Source of the DNA: HGM13233 sp900762805
Lineage (GTDB): Bacteria > Bacillota > Clostridia > Oscillospirales > Ruminococcaceae
Reading direction: 5' to 3'
DNA length: 64,000 bases
Assembly: GCA_937993755.1 (NCBI GenBank)
Contig: CALKMA010000012.1
Location: 1 to 64,000 of the forward strand
Shown: piece after piece, positions 26,397 through 35,132 of the stretch
Position numbering within the stretch: position 1 is the stretch's first letter
Layout of the letters: the number at the start of each line of letters is the position of its first letter
Notes under the pieces: generated by a model
Told to the model about the DNA's origin: nothing
Databases searched by the model: none
What the model saw: the letters and a program-made list of their open reading frames with translations, nothing else
Position numbers and translations under genes: made by a program

Positions 26397-27949
26397 TTGA
26401 TGCCTCTCTTTATATAGTCGGGGACTGCTATCTGATCATCTTGAGACAGTAGCGCATATGCGGCTTCTGTTTTATTGTTCAGCATGTAATCCAAGGCAGG
26501 CGAGTCAAACAGCGTATCGCATAGCGCTGGATTATCCCCATAGAGGATAATTTCAAAAGTCCGCTTCGCATCATCAACCTCGTAAAAAATCTTTATATTA
26601 GGACTGGACGCGTAATCACTATACTTGTCCACACAGTGCTTCCGATAATCCGTATCGTTATCTGTTATGATGGCGACCTTACAGCCAGTTAATTTTGCGA
26701 TATCGAGATATCGTTTGAAACTCAACCCGCGCACATCGATAATATGGACACCATCAGATTCTGGGGAGCATCCAGCGCATGTCTTGTAAAACTTCTCCAT
26801 TAACATATATTCGGATGGGCCTTCAACCAGAATAGCCTTTTTCGCAAGTGCAAATTCTATAATGCTAGCAGGAGGGGCTTTCATAAAATACTTGGCCGTT
26901 TCGTCACACAGATCCTTCAGCATAATCGGTTTATCCGTGCCATTGATATGCATGATTAAAAGGTTCTTCAACTCTAACCGGGTACTAATCAGACTGTTGT
27001 GCGTTGTAATAAAAAGTTGCCCGCTCTGCGTGTCAGATACTCGCTGAATCAATTTGCGAAGGTTAACCGGACTCAGGTGGTTTTCTGGTTCTTCAACAAG
27101 GATGACGTCAACATTTTCACCAGAGCGTTCAAGTGCAAAATCTGTCTTTATGAAGATTTGTTTGCCGGTGCCTTTGCTATCAATCCCAATTTCATCCTCA
27201 TAGATCATTAAGTCCGACTCGAGTCCCATTGCAGATCCGCTCTTTAATCCAAATGCATAGTGTCTGTCAGTAGGTAACCGCTCATTGAGAGCTTTTAGGC
27301 TATCTGCTTGGAAGTTGGTTCGCATCTGGCGGTAACTATTTTTATGATTTGCGCGTTCTTTTACATCTTGCTCGGTGTATCGTATGTACATTCGGCGTAC
27401 AAAGTCGGTGGTAGCATACTCAGAGTTCATAGTAGAGCTATCTATGAGAATACTACGAATTTTCTTCTTGTAGCCAGTATAGCCCTCATCCGCAAAAGTG
27501 GAAAAGCGGATCGAGTAGTAGTCGTACGGAAAATAACCAGACTCTGCCGACAAAACGGCTGTTATCTCCGCTCGGTAATCTGGATTTGGTTCGCACACCA
27601 AACGAATCCCGTCACACTCTGTTTCGTCTGTGTTATTTTTGCCGCACATTGTAAAATCAAAGTTGTCACCCGATAAGTATAACTCGATTCTGAGAACTGG
27701 GAGGTTTTCAAAGGTTCTCCGTCCAGAGTGGAACTTTTTTACGGCATCAATATTGATTAACCGATCTAGACCAATCGATTCCACTCTGCGCACATTTCCG
27801 CCAGCAACCAAATCAATAGCCTCGAGGATACTACTTTTGCCAACTTCGTTATCGCCCACAAGAATATTAATTCTCTCATTAGGCGTTACGGTGTAATCTC
27901 TAAATCGTCTGAAATTGATAAGCCGAATTTTTGTTATAATTGAAGCCAT
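26381..27949 (-). CDS. OLD-family ATP-dependent nuclease with TOPRIM domain (GajA-like)
   Basis: 522 aa. N-terminal ABC-type ATPase: Walker A GDNEVGKSS (32-40), Walker B VEEPENHLSP and a following THNSLI His switch. The C-terminal TOPRIM nuclease has AILVEGPSEYML (about 373) and VAIITDNDTDY (about 424) supplying Glu and DxD metal ligands. Class 2 OLD/GajA nucleases nick phage DNA and are held inactive by NTP. ATG 27949 follows GAGGA; 15 nt separate it from the methyltransferase stop, so the three leftward genes form one operon. All catalytic residues I can check are present. Confidence 0.85.
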   Translation of the reverse strand: MASIITKIRLINFRRFRDYTVTPNERINILVGDNEVGKSSILEAIDLVAGGNVRRVESIGLDRLINIDAVKKFHSGRRTFENLPVLRIELYLSGDNFDFTMCGKNNTDETECDGIRLVCEPNPDYRAEITAVLSAESGYFPYDYYSIRFSTFADEGYTGYKKKIRSILIDSSTMNSEYATTDFVRRMYIRYTEQDVKERANHKNSYRQMRTNFQADSLKALNERLPTDRHYAFGLKSGSAMGLESDLMIYEDEIGIDSKGTGKQIFIKTDFALERSGENVDVILVEEPENHLSPVNLRKLIQRVSDTQSGQLFITTHNSLISTRLELKNLLIMHINGTDKPIMLKDLCDETAKYFMKAPPASIIEFALAKKAILVEGPSEYMLMEKFYKTCAGCSPESDGVHIIDVRGLSFKRYLDIAKLTGCKVAIITDNDTDYRKHCVDKYSDYASSPNIKIFYEVDDAKRTFEIILYGDNPALCDTLFDSPALDYMLNNKTEAAYALLSQDDQIAVPDYIKRGIKWIKE

Positions 27950-27964
27950 TGTATCGTCCTCGCT

Positions 27965-29430
27965 TTATCCTAAAACCGCGTGGCAAGCGGCCTCATATCC
28001 TGCATATGTTCCAAGGCTTCGGATCGCCGATTGTTGCCGCCGCCTTCTGCTGCTGAGGGAGCTACTGTTAGGCTGAAGCAGGTTCGCATATTCACCCCCA
28101 CGGCACAGAGTAGCCCATTCTCTCGTCAACTCTCGCGTTCTAGAGATTACCTCAATATGGGCAGCATCCTCGTTGTCATACTTTGGAATGATCTTATACG
28201 GCAACGTGTGTATGTGCCGTTTTCCGAATCCGCCTTCTGGCTGGAAATCTTTAATAGCATCCGACAGTGCATCGCTATTAAGCAGACCGACGATATAAAT
28301 GGCTTCATCTTCACTATCTGCAAGATACCAGTATAAGGTTTGATCAATAATCAGCCGAGCACGATCAAGCGTTTCGAGCGAAATGTAAGCTGCACACGGA
28401 TTCGCACCGCTCGCACTTGAGAGCACCAACCAATTTTTAGTAGAAAAGTTCTGCTTGTCTAGTTTGCCATAAATATTGATGGTATCGTGCAAATAAGTTG
28501 CCAGAGAAGATGGGGTGTTCGTATCTTCCTCAATTTGGTTGAATACATAGGCTGTACTGGTATTCATCAAAGCTTTGTCAGTAGCAGAAATTGCTTTCCA
28601 CTGACCATCTACCTTCTTTCCGGGCATCAACACCTTAGCCGGAGTAGCCATATAAAATGGAGAAAGATTCTTGGAGATAAATGCGTCAAAAATATAGCTT
28701 TTATCTACATTCTCCGCGGCCAAGCCCTCGCAACTGGTCTTCTTCTGATCGTTCACGAGATACCACAAATTGCTTGTCCGCTCAATCGGAGCAATGTCCC
28801 AATTCCCGTTTGGCCGCTCTACAAACTCATGGAAGAGGGCAGTCCGTGGGAACAGGTCACAACCCTGAGAAAACTTTAATGCACCGCCGCCTAGGATATC
28901 GGCCACTTCCACATTTCGCCCCTTATTTGTCCAAGCGCTCCGATTACCTTGGCGGTTTAGAGTATAGTGCACCTCTTCATAAACTCCAACATCCGTATAA
29001 ACTCGCCCTTCAAGTACATCAGGTGATGGTGGATCGTCTTTCTTTCCAGAAAGGACAATGGCCTTATTCTTGAATGTATTCTGGGGTAATTCCCATATCG
29101 CATCAAATTGTAATGGCAAAGCTACATCAGACGAGCGATACTTTTCACTTCGCAATGGTTCGTGGTTTAAGCCGCTCAAAAGGCTTCCGGGCATGACGCA
29201 GCTCCATCGAGCACCATCTTCCAAGTAACGATTGACAGCACTTAACAAGAAAGTTGTGGCAAGCTCCATGTGCGGGTGGGAGGCACCAACAGGTTTGATC
29301 CCATACTGCCGAGCAATTCTTTGGAGTGTAGTCTTGTAAGGATTATCCGCCAATTTGCTCATTGCCATCCACGGCGGATTGGAAACAATGCAGTTAAACT
29401 GTTGCTCTGTCAGTCCGAGGCGGTAACTAT
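27965..29430 (-). pseudogene. N6-adenine DNA methyltransferase, N-terminus deleted
   Basis: About 490 codons of a class I adenine methyltransferase remain. The frame opens just before motif IV (CIVSNPPWMAMSKL) and continues through ELATTFLLSAVNRYL, a probable target-recognition region and HIHTLPYKIIPKYD to a stop at 27965. The SAM-binding motif I (FxGxG) and everything upstream of NPPW are missing. The frame runs on to 29473 only as the antisense of the recombinase fragment. The junction, near 29430, abuts that recombinase tail, which indicates a deletion joining the two. A type IIG or BREX/DISARM-like enzyme would fit, but what is left should not methylate DNA. Confidence 0.75.
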
Positions 29431-29861
29431 TGCAGATGATAAAGTACCATACCGATGAGCATTTTGACCGCAAAATGTTGGACTTGCAGCGACGGTATGA
29501 CGAGCAGTATGATACTATGGAAGAAATTGAAACGCAGATTGACGAGGTAAAGGCTCAAATTCAGAGTATTCAGCAAGAGAAAATCTCCGGTGACAATATT
29601 TATCAGTTGCTGCTTGCATTCGATGAAGTGTATGGCTCAGCGACGGAAGCGGAGCAGAAAGAGTTCATGCAGGCATTCATTGAGCGCATTGACCTGTACC
29701 CAGAAAAGCAGAAGGACGGCAACTGGATTAGGAACATTGTGTTCGCGTTCCCTGTTCCGGTGAACGGAAAAGAACTGAAAGAACTTTCCTTGGAAACTGG
29801 GACAGCAGTCGAGACGGTGGTCCTGCTTTCCAAGGGAGAAATCGACTCGAAAAAGGTGTGA
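29430..29861 (+). pseudogene. C-terminal fragment of a large serine recombinase
   Basis: About 143 codons: a coiled-coil segment (YDEQYDTMEEIETQIDEVKA), then FDEVYGSATEAEQKEFMQAF, IERIDLYPEKQKDG, IVFAFPVPVNGKEL and a terminal ETVVLLSKGEIDSKKV. This is the usual tail of site-specific serine recombinases from Firmicute integrative elements. The catalytic N-terminal and zinc-ribbon parts are gone. Its last codons lie in the right-hand direct repeat, so the recombinase gene's end is itself part of the attachment site. Confidence 0.8.
29811..29858 (+). repeat. Right direct repeat (attR-like)
   Basis: 48 nt matching 25018-25065 at 44 positions, including a 25-nt identical core at 29824-29848. Confidence 0.8.
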
Positions 29862-29943
29862 GCGGCGTTCTTTCAGACAGATGATGAATGGCGGTAAGGA
29901 GTAAAATCCCTGCCGCCGTTTTTTGAAGGAAAAATATTTCTGA

Positions 29944-29996
29944 AATTATTGACAAACAATAATTGAAGCATTATAATATTATTGTAAAACAATAAT
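29944..29996. promoter_or_regulatory. Promoter with two operator-like dyads
   Basis: TTGACA (29949-29954), 17-nt spacer, TATAAT (29972-29977). Dyad 1 (29944-29964) is AATTATTG-5 nt-CAATAATT and covers the -35. Dyad 2 (29978-29996) is ATTATTGT-AAA-ACAATAAT and directly follows the -10. The dyad centres are 33 bp apart, about three helical turns, so two dimers could bind the same face. The HTH protein encoded in this operon is the obvious candidate repressor. Confidence 0.8.
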
Positions 29997-30008
29997 TCAG
30001 GTGAAATC

Positions 30009-30953
30009 ATGAAACGAAAATCCTTTATAATCCTTATGGGAACCGTTTTTGCGGCTTTAATGGCTCTTGTACTGCTTGTTGATGGCTTGCCTGCGGCTTT
30101 CACTTCTGTTATGGCATTCCCGTTTGAACAGCTTGGTGCAGCACTTCGTACATTGGCATTGACCGGAAATATCGGAAACGGGTTTGCATTGGCTCTTTGC
30201 TTAGCCCTGTCCTTGCTTCCAATATTTTCCGTACTTCGTCACAGAGGCGAGAAGGATTATCTTTGTGAAAACGTAGTGCTTTGTTGCATGAGCATTGCCG
30301 TATTTATTGCCTTGTTCAGCATGGCAAATCCATCAAAGCTTCTTTCTGCTTTTCCATATTTCACTGGGGAAGCTCTCCCTGTAGTCAAAGGGGCCATCGG
30401 CTGTACGGTTTGGTCGGTTATTATCCTTTGGGCAATTATAAGATTGGCAAGACTGTTCCGTCGCGGCGACACAAATAAGCTGCTTTGCTATTTGCGTGTT
30501 GCCCTCCATGCTTTGTGTGTCCTCTTTGCTGCGGTAATTGCAATTTTCTGTGGCAGTACATTATTAGATGGTCTTTCCGCTGCACAAAAAAGCATGGATA
30601 ATGTGATGGCAGTAACACACTTTATTGCTTCCTCGTTACCGTATATCTTTGACATTGGCATTACGCTCTCATTGCTCACGCTCCTAGATGCGTATATTGA
30701 AAAAAATGAGGAGGATACTGTAAAACACGCTGATTTACTATCCAAACGCTGTTGCGTGGCACTTGGTGTTACAGCAGCGTCTACCACAATTCTGAACGTG
30801 TTACAGCTATTGCTCTCTCGTTTTCTTTCCAACATTTCCATCAACGAAGAAATCCCCATTGTCAGCTTGGCGTTCATTCTTCTTATTCTGATCCTATCAC
30901 GATTGATCGTGGAAAATCGGAAGCTTCAAAGCGACAACGACCTCTTTATATAA
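30009..30953 (+). CDS. Multi-pass membrane protein (DUF2975-like)
   Basis: 314 aa with about eight predicted membrane helices. DUF2975 membrane proteins are usually followed by a YozG-type HTH regulator, which is the case here. The C-terminal half (VTHFIASSLPYIFDIGITLSLL ... VSLAFILLILILSRLIVENRKLQSDNDLFI) resembles that family's ending, with the LQSDNDLFI tail characteristic. The N-terminal half is longer than usual. Function unknown. ATG 30009 follows CAGGTGA. AT-rich. Confidence 0.7.
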   Translation: MKRKSFIILMGTVFAALMALVLLVDGLPAAFTSVMAFPFEQLGAALRTLALTGNIGNGFALALCLALSLLPIFSVLRHRGEKDYLCENVVLCCMSIAVFIALFSMANPSKLLSAFPYFTGEALPVVKGAIGCTVWSVIILWAIIRLARLFRRGDTNKLLCYLRVALHALCVLFAAVIAIFCGSTLLDGLSAAQKSMDNVMAVTHFIASSLPYIFDIGITLSLLTLLDAYIEKNEEDTVKHADLLSKRCCVALGVTAASTTILNVLQLLLSRFLSNISINEEIPIVSLAFILLILILSRLIVENRKLQSDNDLFI

Positions 30954-30965
30954 GGGAGTGTTGGC

Positions 30966-31193
30966 ATGGCGATACGAGTGCATTTAGAGGATGTTCTAAA
31001 GGAACGCGGTCTAACCTCAAAGGAATTATGTGCCAAGGTGGGTATCACAGAAGCAAATTTGTCCATATTGCGAAGCGGAAAGGCTAAAGGCGTTCGCTTT
31101 GCAACTATCAATCGTATTTGTTATTTCCTCAAATGCGATGTGGGCGATATACTAAAGTTCGATGGATTTTTGGAGGAAGAAGATGAAAAATAA
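30966..31193 (+). CDS. YozG-like Cro/CI HTH regulator
   Basis: 75 aa, essentially one HTH domain: VHLEDVLKERGLTSKELCAKVGITEANLSILRSGKAKGVRFATI followed by NRICYFLKCDVGDILKF, the typical HTH_26/YozG form. It sits 12 nt after the membrane-protein gene and overlaps the next gene by 11 nt. It probably binds the dyads at the operon promoter (inference). Confidence 0.88.
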   Translation: MAIRVHLEDVLKERGLTSKELCAKVGITEANLSILRSGKAKGVRFATINRICYFLKCDVGDILKFDGFLEEEDEK

Positions 31194-32094
31194 AACAGGC
31201 ATAATCATACTCTCCTGTGTGCTGGTCGTCTCCTTTATTTTAGGTGTAACAGGAGCGGTAACTTTCGCAAAGGATGAACCGACAGACAACCCGAATGGTG
31301 AAGGCGAGGGCAGGTTGATCGGGGTTTTTATCACCACGGAATATTTGGAATTGTTTGATCAAGGGAGGTTATACGCTAAACTTGTTGATGATTCCTACAC
31401 CGATTCAGAAACAGGAAAAATCGTAACGACAAAGAACTATGTTTTTGATGGCATAGAGGGCATCGCTTGTTTTTCTGCAAGGTATACGGATGAAAGCGGA
31501 GTGCAATATTGGCGGATCGGTGGAGATGACGCCATATCTGATGTAGATACCAATTTCAATAGCACCGATGCCGGTGACAGCATCGACATGAAAGGGACAA
31601 TTTATGTTTCTGCCTCCAAAGGCTTCAACGTGTTCTACTACAATCCCGTGTATCAAACTGCTACGGGTGAGGTATATCTAATGTCCGGTCAAAGTATGAG
31701 CCACGGCGGTGAGCTCTCTACAGGAATGTCCAGCAGTCAAGCACTAAAAGAGGAACAGACGGTTACTATAGATGGAGAAAGCACAACCATTAGTTCAAAT
31801 ATTGAAGTAAGCACCTGTTTTATGGATACCCCCATAGGCGCAGGCGTAATTCAGTTTGACGAGGACGGAAGCATTATTTCCAGAGAGGATTATGCAGCAG
31901 GCGATTTGCCATTCAAAATCACGACGAGCTCAGATACAGAGTATATTATTGTAGAGACACATATGAGATCCGGAGATGGCAAGGAGACTGTTGCAAGAGA
32001 ACTGTTCCAACCGGATGACGAAAGCTTGTTTACCTTTTCTTGCCGAGAAGATGGTATTTGCATTAAGCAATATTGCAATATGGTTTGGGGTTGA
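31183..32094 (+). CDS. Secreted or membrane-anchored protein of unknown function
   Basis: About 303 aa: an N-terminal hydrophobic segment (GIIILSCVLVVSFILGVTGAVTFA), then an acidic, Ser/Thr-rich extracytoplasmic domain ending in CREDGICIKQYCNMVWG. Segments such as FNVFYYNPVYQTATGEVYLMSG and CFMDTPIGAGVIQFD look like a beta-rich fold. No family recognised. It starts inside the end of the HTH gene after GGAGG, so it belongs to the same operon. Confidence 0.65.
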   Translation: MKNKTGIIILSCVLVVSFILGVTGAVTFAKDEPTDNPNGEGEGRLIGVFITTEYLELFDQGRLYAKLVDDSYTDSETGKIVTTKNYVFDGIEGIACFSARYTDESGVQYWRIGGDDAISDVDTNFNSTDAGDSIDMKGTIYVSASKGFNVFYYNPVYQTATGEVYLMSGQSMSHGGELSTGMSSSQALKEEQTVTIDGESTTISSNIEVSTCFMDTPIGAGVIQFDEDGSIISREDYAAGDLPFKITTSSDTEYIIVETHMRSGDGKETVARELFQPDDESLFTFSCREDGICIKQYCNMVWG

Positions 32095-32446
32095 AAATGA
32101 TTGAGACAGCAAAGCAACCACCACGATCATCCGCGACAATTGACTCTTGAAATTCCGCCGAGCAGACGTGACGCGCGAATGATTTTATAAAGATCTTTGA
32201 GCACGGCAAAATGAACCCCGCTGCAATTTTCATCCCATATAGGATGGAAGCTGCAGCGGGGCTTGTATTACCCACATTTACGATCACGCCATCAATGATC
32301 GAGAGGCGGAATTTTATACCATGCCTCTGTGTGATGATAAGGTACAATAAGTTGCGCAAATTGGAAAGAGCATAAAAGAAGACATAGCTTGCAGGCTCTG
32401 GTAGAATGAAGTTACCACACAAACATTCGAAGGGAGACAGCAAACC
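32095..32446. other. Intergenic region with a long hairpin and the left end of the IS
   Basis: Contains the hairpin listed at 32216-32261. Just after it, a short open stretch in the + frame reads ITHIYDHAINDREAEFY up to a stop near 32352. It looks like the 3' end of some gene, but I cannot identify it. The left end of the IS256-family element is near 32340-32355. Confidence 0.35.
32216..32261. terminator. Long GC-rich hairpin
   Basis: CCCCGCTGCA (32216-32225) and TGCAGCGGGG (32252-32261), with an inner CATCC/GGATG stem. Probable terminator for the upstream operon or the unidentified fragment; the T-run is poor. Confidence 0.5.
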
Positions 32447-33692
32447 ATGTCCAACAACATTGTACAATTCAACGAGGAAATTATCAAGGGGCAAATCAAG
32501 GAATTGGTTCGCGGCAGCGTGGAGGAGACTCTCAATGAGCTGCTGGAAGCCGAAGCAGAAAAACTCACGCAGGCGGCCCGCTACGAGCGCAGCGAGGCCC
32601 GTCAGGGCTACCGCAGCGGCCACTATGACCGGAGCCTCACCACCACCTCCGGCGATGTCACACTCCATATGCCGCGCCTCAAGGGCATCTCTTTCGAGAC
32701 CGCCATCATCGAGCGCTATCGCCGCCGGGAAAGCAGCGTGGAGGAGGCTCTCATCGAGATGTATCTGGCAGGCGTTTCCGTGCGCCGTGTGGAGGACATC
32801 ACGGAGGCGCTGTGGGGCAGCAAGGTTTCGCCCGCCACCATCAGTGAGCTGAACAGGAAAGCCTACGTCCACATCGAGGACTGGCGCAACCGCCCCTTGC
32901 AGGGCGGGCGGTATCCGTATGTCTACGTGGACGGCATCTACCTGCGCCGCAACTGGGGCGGAGAGTACGAAAATGTTGCTGTTTTGGTGGCAATTGCCGT
33001 GAACGAGGACGGTTTTCGTGAGGCTTTGGGCGCTGCCGAGGGCATGAAGGAGGATAAAGCCAGCTGGGTCAGCTTCTTCCAATGGCTGCGCGGACGGGGC
33101 TTGGACGGCGTGAAGCTCATCGTCGGCGACAAGTGCACGGGGATGCTGGAGGCCGTGGGCGAGGTGTTCCCGGAGGCCAAATACCAGCGCTGCACGGTGC
33201 ATTTCTACCGCAACGTTTTCTCTGTTGTGCCCAAATCCAAGGTCAAAATCGTAGCGAAAATGCTCAAGGCGATCCACGCGCAGGAGAGCAAAAAGGCGTC
33301 CCGTGAGAAGGCGAAGGCCGTGGTCACCGAGCTGCGCGCCCTGAAGCTGCCGGAGGCTGCAAAGAAAGTAGAGACTGGCATTGAGGAAACGCTGACCTAC
33401 TGCGATTTTCCCAGCGAGCATTGGACGCGCATCCGCACCAACAATGTGATCGAGCGGCTGAACCGGGAGATCCGCCGCCGCACCCGCGTGGTGGGGACAT
33501 TCCCCGATGGCAACTCCGCCCTGATGCTGGTCTGTGCCCGGCTGCGTCATGTGGCGGGGACGCAGTGGGGCAGCAAAAAGTACATGAACATGAGGCACCT
33601 GGAGGCCGCTCTGGAAGACGCCTCTATTGCCGGCTGACCTCATTCAGCCGGAGCCTGCAAATAATTTTGCGCATAAATCTTGACAGTACCGC
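32340..33692 (+). mobile_element. IS256-family insertion sequence (ends approximate)
   Basis: One transposase gene with flanks sharing an inverted TGCGCAAA-TT core: left TTGCGCAAATT near 32353, right AATTTTGCGCA near 33663. The exact tips and an 8-bp target duplication could not be fixed by eye. The right side lies within the recQ remnant, replacing its C-terminal codons. Confidence 0.6.
32447..33637 (+). CDS. IS256-family transposase
   Basis: 396 aa DDE transposase. The N-terminal part (RYERSEARQGYRSGHYDRSL, MPRLKG) and catalytic motifs are all visible: YVDGIYLR (Asp 1), LIVGDKCTGM (Asp 2), the C/H-containing QRCTVHFYRN and RTNNVIERLNREIRRRTRVVG (Glu). Full length, so potentially active. 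ATG 32447 follows GAAGGGAG. Confidence 0.95.
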   Translation: MSNNIVQFNEEIIKGQIKELVRGSVEETLNELLEAEAEKLTQAARYERSEARQGYRSGHYDRSLTTTSGDVTLHMPRLKGISFETAIIERYRRRESSVEEALIEMYLAGVSVRRVEDITEALWGSKVSPATISELNRKAYVHIEDWRNRPLQGGRYPYVYVDGIYLRRNWGGEYENVAVLVAIAVNEDGFREALGAAEGMKEDKASWVSFFQWLRGRGLDGVKLIVGDKCTGMLEAVGEVFPEAKYQRCTVHFYRNVFSVVPKSKVKIVAKMLKAIHAQESKKASREKAKAVVTELRALKLPEAAKKVETGIEETLTYCDFPSEHWTRIRTNNVIERLNREIRRRTRVVGTFPDGNSALMLVCARLRHVAGTQWGSKKYMNMRHLEAALEDASIAG

Positions 33693-34930
33693 CCAGGGCC
33701 GGAACAAGCCGAATTGTTTCGGATAAACCGGACTCGGACTTGCACACATAACCTTTAATCGTAAGGAAATAGAGCAATGTGCGCAGATTTTTTACACTGG
33801 AGGCTGCGATGCCTTCTGCCAAGGCACGTTCATTCAGCTCTTTGAGATTAAACTCAATGCCTTTGTCAGTTAGCTGCTCCAGCAAGAAATGTTCCAGCCT
33901 GGCAAAGCGATCCAGCACTAAAGCAGATTTATTCTCTGTATCCGTTGCATGGATATAGGCAGACATATCCATGGAATCTGCCAGCAGCCCATCCTGGCGC
34001 ATCAGATTGACCGCATTGATGACTTCGCCTTTGGCCATGCCGAGAATGTCGGCGAGGTAGTCTACTCTGGACTCTGCATTATCATTTCCTGCCTTGGCTA
34101 TGCTGCGGCTGGAAATCAGCGATTTGATGATGCGCTTTGCATCCGTGCGCTGTTGCTCAGAAAACAGTGCCGATTGATCAATACGGAAAGAGGCTTCCTG
34201 CATATCTTTTGCCAAGATACTTGTGGCATACACATGCGGCATATTTCTTCCGCGCTTTACATAGCCTGCGCTTTCCAGCGCAGATATGGCAGTTTTTACG
34301 CGGGTCTCAATGTCATTTACAGAATCATCCCAGCCTGCTTGACGAGCAATTTCCAAAGAAGAGCAGCAAACACTTGGGCGGAGCTTTGTCAGATCCTTAA
34401 TTGCCTTCCATACCTGCTGGATTTCACTGATGCTTAATTTTGTCTGATTGAGCAGGATAAAATGCTTATCCAAATCGTTGTCATTATACAGCACGTAGCA
34501 CTCTGCCTGCATAGTGGGATCGCGGCCGGCACGTCCGGCCTCTTGGACATAATCCTCTAAAGAGCTGGAAATGTCATAGTGGATGACCAGTTTAACATCC
34601 TTTTTATCTACACCCATGCCAAACGCAGAGGTCGCCACAATCACCTTGATCTCGTTGCGGATGAACGCCTCCTGATTTGCGATCTTTTCATTGGGATCCA
34701 TTTTTCCATTGAACGGCTTCGCCGGGAACCCGTCGCCGGTCAGTTTTTCTGCGATCTCGCGAGTACGTTTGGTTCGAGATACATAGACGATGGTCGGACA
34801 GTCCTTTTGCGCAATCAAATTGCGGAGTGCGGCATATTTTTCCTCATCCGTTTCTTTATAAAGTACGGTATCAAGCCCGATGGGATACAGCTTCCCATTG
34901 TTGCCGGCAGAAGCACGGCCATTGCAAACG
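33640..34930 (-). pseudogene. RecQ-like helicase fragment, truncated at both ends
   Basis: About 420 codons of the C-terminal half of a RecQ-type helicase: TIVYVSRTKRTREIAEKL, VIVATSAFGMGVDKKDVKLVIHYD and EDYVQEAGRAGRD (motifs IV-VI), then winged-helix-like regions. The DEAD/ATPase half is absent; the frame becomes non-protein-like upstream of about 34930, close to two palindromes. The last ~15 codons (TVKIYAQNYLQAPAE) are read from the IS right end. A Met at 34818 could start a product without the ATPase lobe, which would not be a helicase. Confidence 0.8.
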
Positions 34931-34949
34931 GCATTCGCATCATCACAGC

Positions 34950-35030
34950 AGGGGCGCGGCAGATCTGCCGCGCCCCTGTTGCCGTTATGACAAAGCCAAG
35001 CTCCCCGAAAGCCGCGGCTTTCGGGGAGCT
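34950..35030. repeat. Two adjacent perfect palindromes
   Basis: Palindrome 1 (about 34951-34976): AGGGGCGCGGCAG-ATC-type centre-CTGCCGCGCCCCT. Palindrome 2 (about 34999-35030): AGCTCCCCGAAAGCC-GC-GGCTTTCGGGGAGCT. They mark the junction of the recQ remnant with resident GC-rich DNA. They could be terminators or REP-like units. Confidence 0.6.
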
Positions 35031-35132
35031 TTCCGGTATTGTTTCGGCGCGGCGCCGCCTTCCGCGTCCTTTTCGCTGCCTCAAGGCCATGTTCTGAAAA
35101 ACGGCATCTTCCCGCGGCAAAGCCGGAGCGCT

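Larger units (their letters stand above)
25018..29858. mobile_element. Remnant of an integrative element inserted in the 3' end of rlmD
   Basis: Bounded by direct repeats 25018-25065 and 29811-29858: a 25-nt identical core (25031-25055 and 29824-29848) within 48 nt differing at four positions. The inside is AT-rich against GC-rich flanks. The right end carries the C-terminus of a large serine recombinase whose last codons lie in the repeat. The cargo is three leftward defence-type genes. No conjugation genes and no complete recombinase remain, so the element is presumably immobile. rlmD/rumA is a known insertion site for serine-recombinase elements in Firmicutes. Confidence 0.75.
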
